Positions 36,494 to 37,649 of a stretch of DNA of 37,649 bases are shown one piece after another; the first letter of the stretch is position 1; each line of letters begins with the position of its first letter. The notes under the pieces are model-generated. The model saw nothing but the letters and a program-made list of their open reading frames with translations. It was not told the origin of the DNA and ran no database searches. A program made the position numbers and the translations under genes. Origin of the DNA: Lysobacter sp. Root690 (GTDB lineage Bacteria > Pseudomonadota > Gammaproteobacteria > Xanthomonadales > Xanthomonadaceae); assembly GCF_001427785.1 (NCBI RefSeq), contig NZ_LMHM01000013.1, positions 504,745 to 542,393 of the forward strand, given 5' to 3'.

Positions 36494-37649
36494 TCGCCAC
36501 GCCGCTGCTCGGCTTGAGTTCGCCGATCTGGGCCTTGGCGCGTTCGACCAGACGCACGAACTCGGCGCGCTGACCGGTGGGATCGGCCTGCTTGAGACCG
36601 CGCGCGGTGGCGGCGATCTGATCCCAGCCCCAGCCGTCGTACTGGCTGGCGCCGCGCAAGCCATCGGCGAACGCGGCGACCGATGCGGCCATGCGCATCG
36701 GTTCGCTCGCGACCACGCGCAGGCTGGAGCGCTGCACCGGGGTTTCGATCAACACGCTGCGATCCTCGCCCGGGCGCTTGTAGCGCAGCTTGAGGTTGGC
36801 GATCTCGTTGCCGCCGCCGCTGCTCGCGGCCTCGTTGGCGTAGCGCAGCGCCGGCAACCGGGTCGCGCTGGAACCGACCGGGGTCAGCTCGTACAAGGCG
36901 GTGACTTCGTGGCCCGCGCCGATATCGCCGGCGTCGACCTTGTCGTTGGCGAAATCCTCGCGCTTGAGCAGGCGGTTTTCGTAGCCGATCAGGCGGTATT
37001 CGGCGATCAGCGCCGGGTTGAACTCGATCTGGATCTTGACGTCGCGGGCGATGGTCATCAGGGTCGAACCCATTTCCTCGACCAGCACCTTGCGCGCTTC
37101 CTGCACGGTGTCGATGTAGGCATGGTTGCCGTCGCCGACATCGGCCAGCTTCTCGGACAATTCGTCGTTGTAGTTGCCGCTGCCGAAGCCGAGCGTGGTC
37201 AGGGCGACGCCGCTCTTGCGCTGATCGGCGACCATGGTTTCCAGCGCGTTGTTGTCGACCGTGCCGACGTTGAAATCGCCATCGGTGGCCAGGATCACCC
37301 GATTGACGCCGTTCTTGACGTAAGCCTGCCTGGCCGTCGCATAGGCCAGGCGGATGCCGTCGCCGCCGTTGGTGCTGCCGCCGGCCTGCAGGCGGTCGAG
37401 CGCGGCGAGGATTTCTTCCTGACGGTCGCCCGGGGTCGGCGGCAACACCAAACCAGCCGATCCGGCGTAGACCACGATCGAGATCCGGTCCTGCGGGCGC
37501 AACTGCCGGGCGAGCATCGAGAACGCGCTCTTGAGCAGCGGCAGCTTGTCGGGCGAATTCATCGAGCCCGAGGTATCGATCAGGAACACCAGGTTGGCCG
37601 GCGGCAGATTCTTCTTCGGCACTTCATAACCCTTGATGCCGATCATCAG
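36483..37649 (-). CDS. YfbK-like VWA domain protein, partial (5' end outside window)
   Basis: At least 388 residues; the frame continues past the window edge, so the N-terminus is missing. The VWA domain has an intact metal-binding MIDAS motif DTSGSM, with STNGGDGI and ATDGDFNVG as the other loops. After it comes the DUF3520 region typical of YfbK (LIGYENRLLKREDFANDKVD, DIGAGHEVTALYELTPVG, LKLRYKRPGEDRS). VWA domains of this kind mediate metal-dependent protein contacts in the periplasm or at the envelope. It lies on the same strand as the sigma/anti-sigma pair, separated by the oppositely oriented GGDEF-EAL gene. Confidence 0.88.
   Translation of the reverse strand: MMIGIKGYEVPKKNLPPANLVFLIDTSGSMNSPDKLPLLKSAFSMLARQLRPQDRISIVVYAGSAGLVLPPTPGDRQEEILAALDRLQAGGSTNGGDGIRLAYATARQAYVKNGVNRVILATDGDFNVGTVDNNALETMVADQRKSGVALTTLGFGSGNYNDELSEKLADVGDGNHAYIDTVQEARKVLVEEMGSTLMTIARDVKIQIEFNPALIAEYRLIGYENRLLKREDFANDKVDAGDIGAGHEVTALYELTPVGSSATRLPALRYANEAASSGGGNEIANLKLRYKRPGEDRSVLIETPVQRSSLRVVASEPMRMAASVAAFADGLRGASQYDGWGWDQIAATARGLKQADPTGQRAEFVRLVERAKAQIGELKPSSGVAISE

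Overview
The window is GC-rich (roughly two-thirds G+C by eye) and belongs to the Xanthomonadaceae, very probably Lysobacter. Three tandem genes for alpha-lytic-protease-type (S1E) preproenzymes point to Lysobacter, the first with a mature domain nearly that of the classical Lysobacter enzyme. Dispersed GGGAATC-type heptamer arrays and GTAG-headed REP palindromes in the intergenic spaces agree with this. No rRNA, tRNA, CRISPR array, insertion sequence or prophage was seen.

Layout. 1-7161 (+): the conserved lepA-lepB-DUF4845-rnc-era-recO block (translation, secretion, RNA processing, repair), with an uncharacterised exported three-helix protein inserted between era and recO. 7359-8084 (-): a receiver-Hpt phosphorelay protein. 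8118-10924 (+): a ydbH-like AsmA-fold gene and a lipoprotein-type ydbL, probably an inner-to-outer membrane lipid transport system. 11129-12466 (+): rlmD. 12725-13348 (-): an exported protein of unknown function. 13442-16727 (+): a CYTH phosphatase, nagZ, hpt and a methylthioinosine/methylthioadenosine phosphorylase. The last two fit one salvage route: hypoxanthine released by the phosphorylase is the substrate of Hpt. 16900-17106 (+): a cold-shock protein with a good promoter, a palindrome and a terminator, followed by about 730 bp of repeats. 17921-20061 (+): aidB overlapped by an L,D-transpeptidase gene.

20234-22941 holds small orphan genes: a 63-aa secreted peptide, a YfbM/DUF1877 protein, a KTSC-like 81-aa protein, a 66-aa membrane peptide and two tandem DUF4279 paralogues. 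23319-27968 holds the three protease genes, each with its own terminator; genes 2 and 3 are a recent duplication that includes flanking sequence. 28130-28720 (-) encodes an exported unknown, and 28986-31419 (-) is yigZ followed by an ABCB-type exporter. 31509-33220 (-) is an ECF sigma factor overlapping a proline/alanine-rich membrane anti-sigma-like protein. 33422-36493 (+) encodes a GAF-GAF-GGDEF-EAL protein, tail-to-tail with a YfbK-type VWA protein that runs off the end.

The observations I consider most worth checking are: (1) protease paralogues 2 and 3 replace both methionines that line the alpha-lytic S1 pocket with threonine; (2) the anti-sigma-like protein carries, in its periplasmic part, a segment typical of the plug region of xanthomonad TonB-dependent receptors; (3) three intergenic spaces carry inverted heptamer arrays, two of them around an intrinsic terminator, with each pair of arms using the same sequence variant; (4) several genes have a -10 box 5-7 nt before the ATG, suggesting leaderless transcripts; (5) the ydbH system has two genes, with a lipobox fused to the YdbL domain and no separate ynbE.
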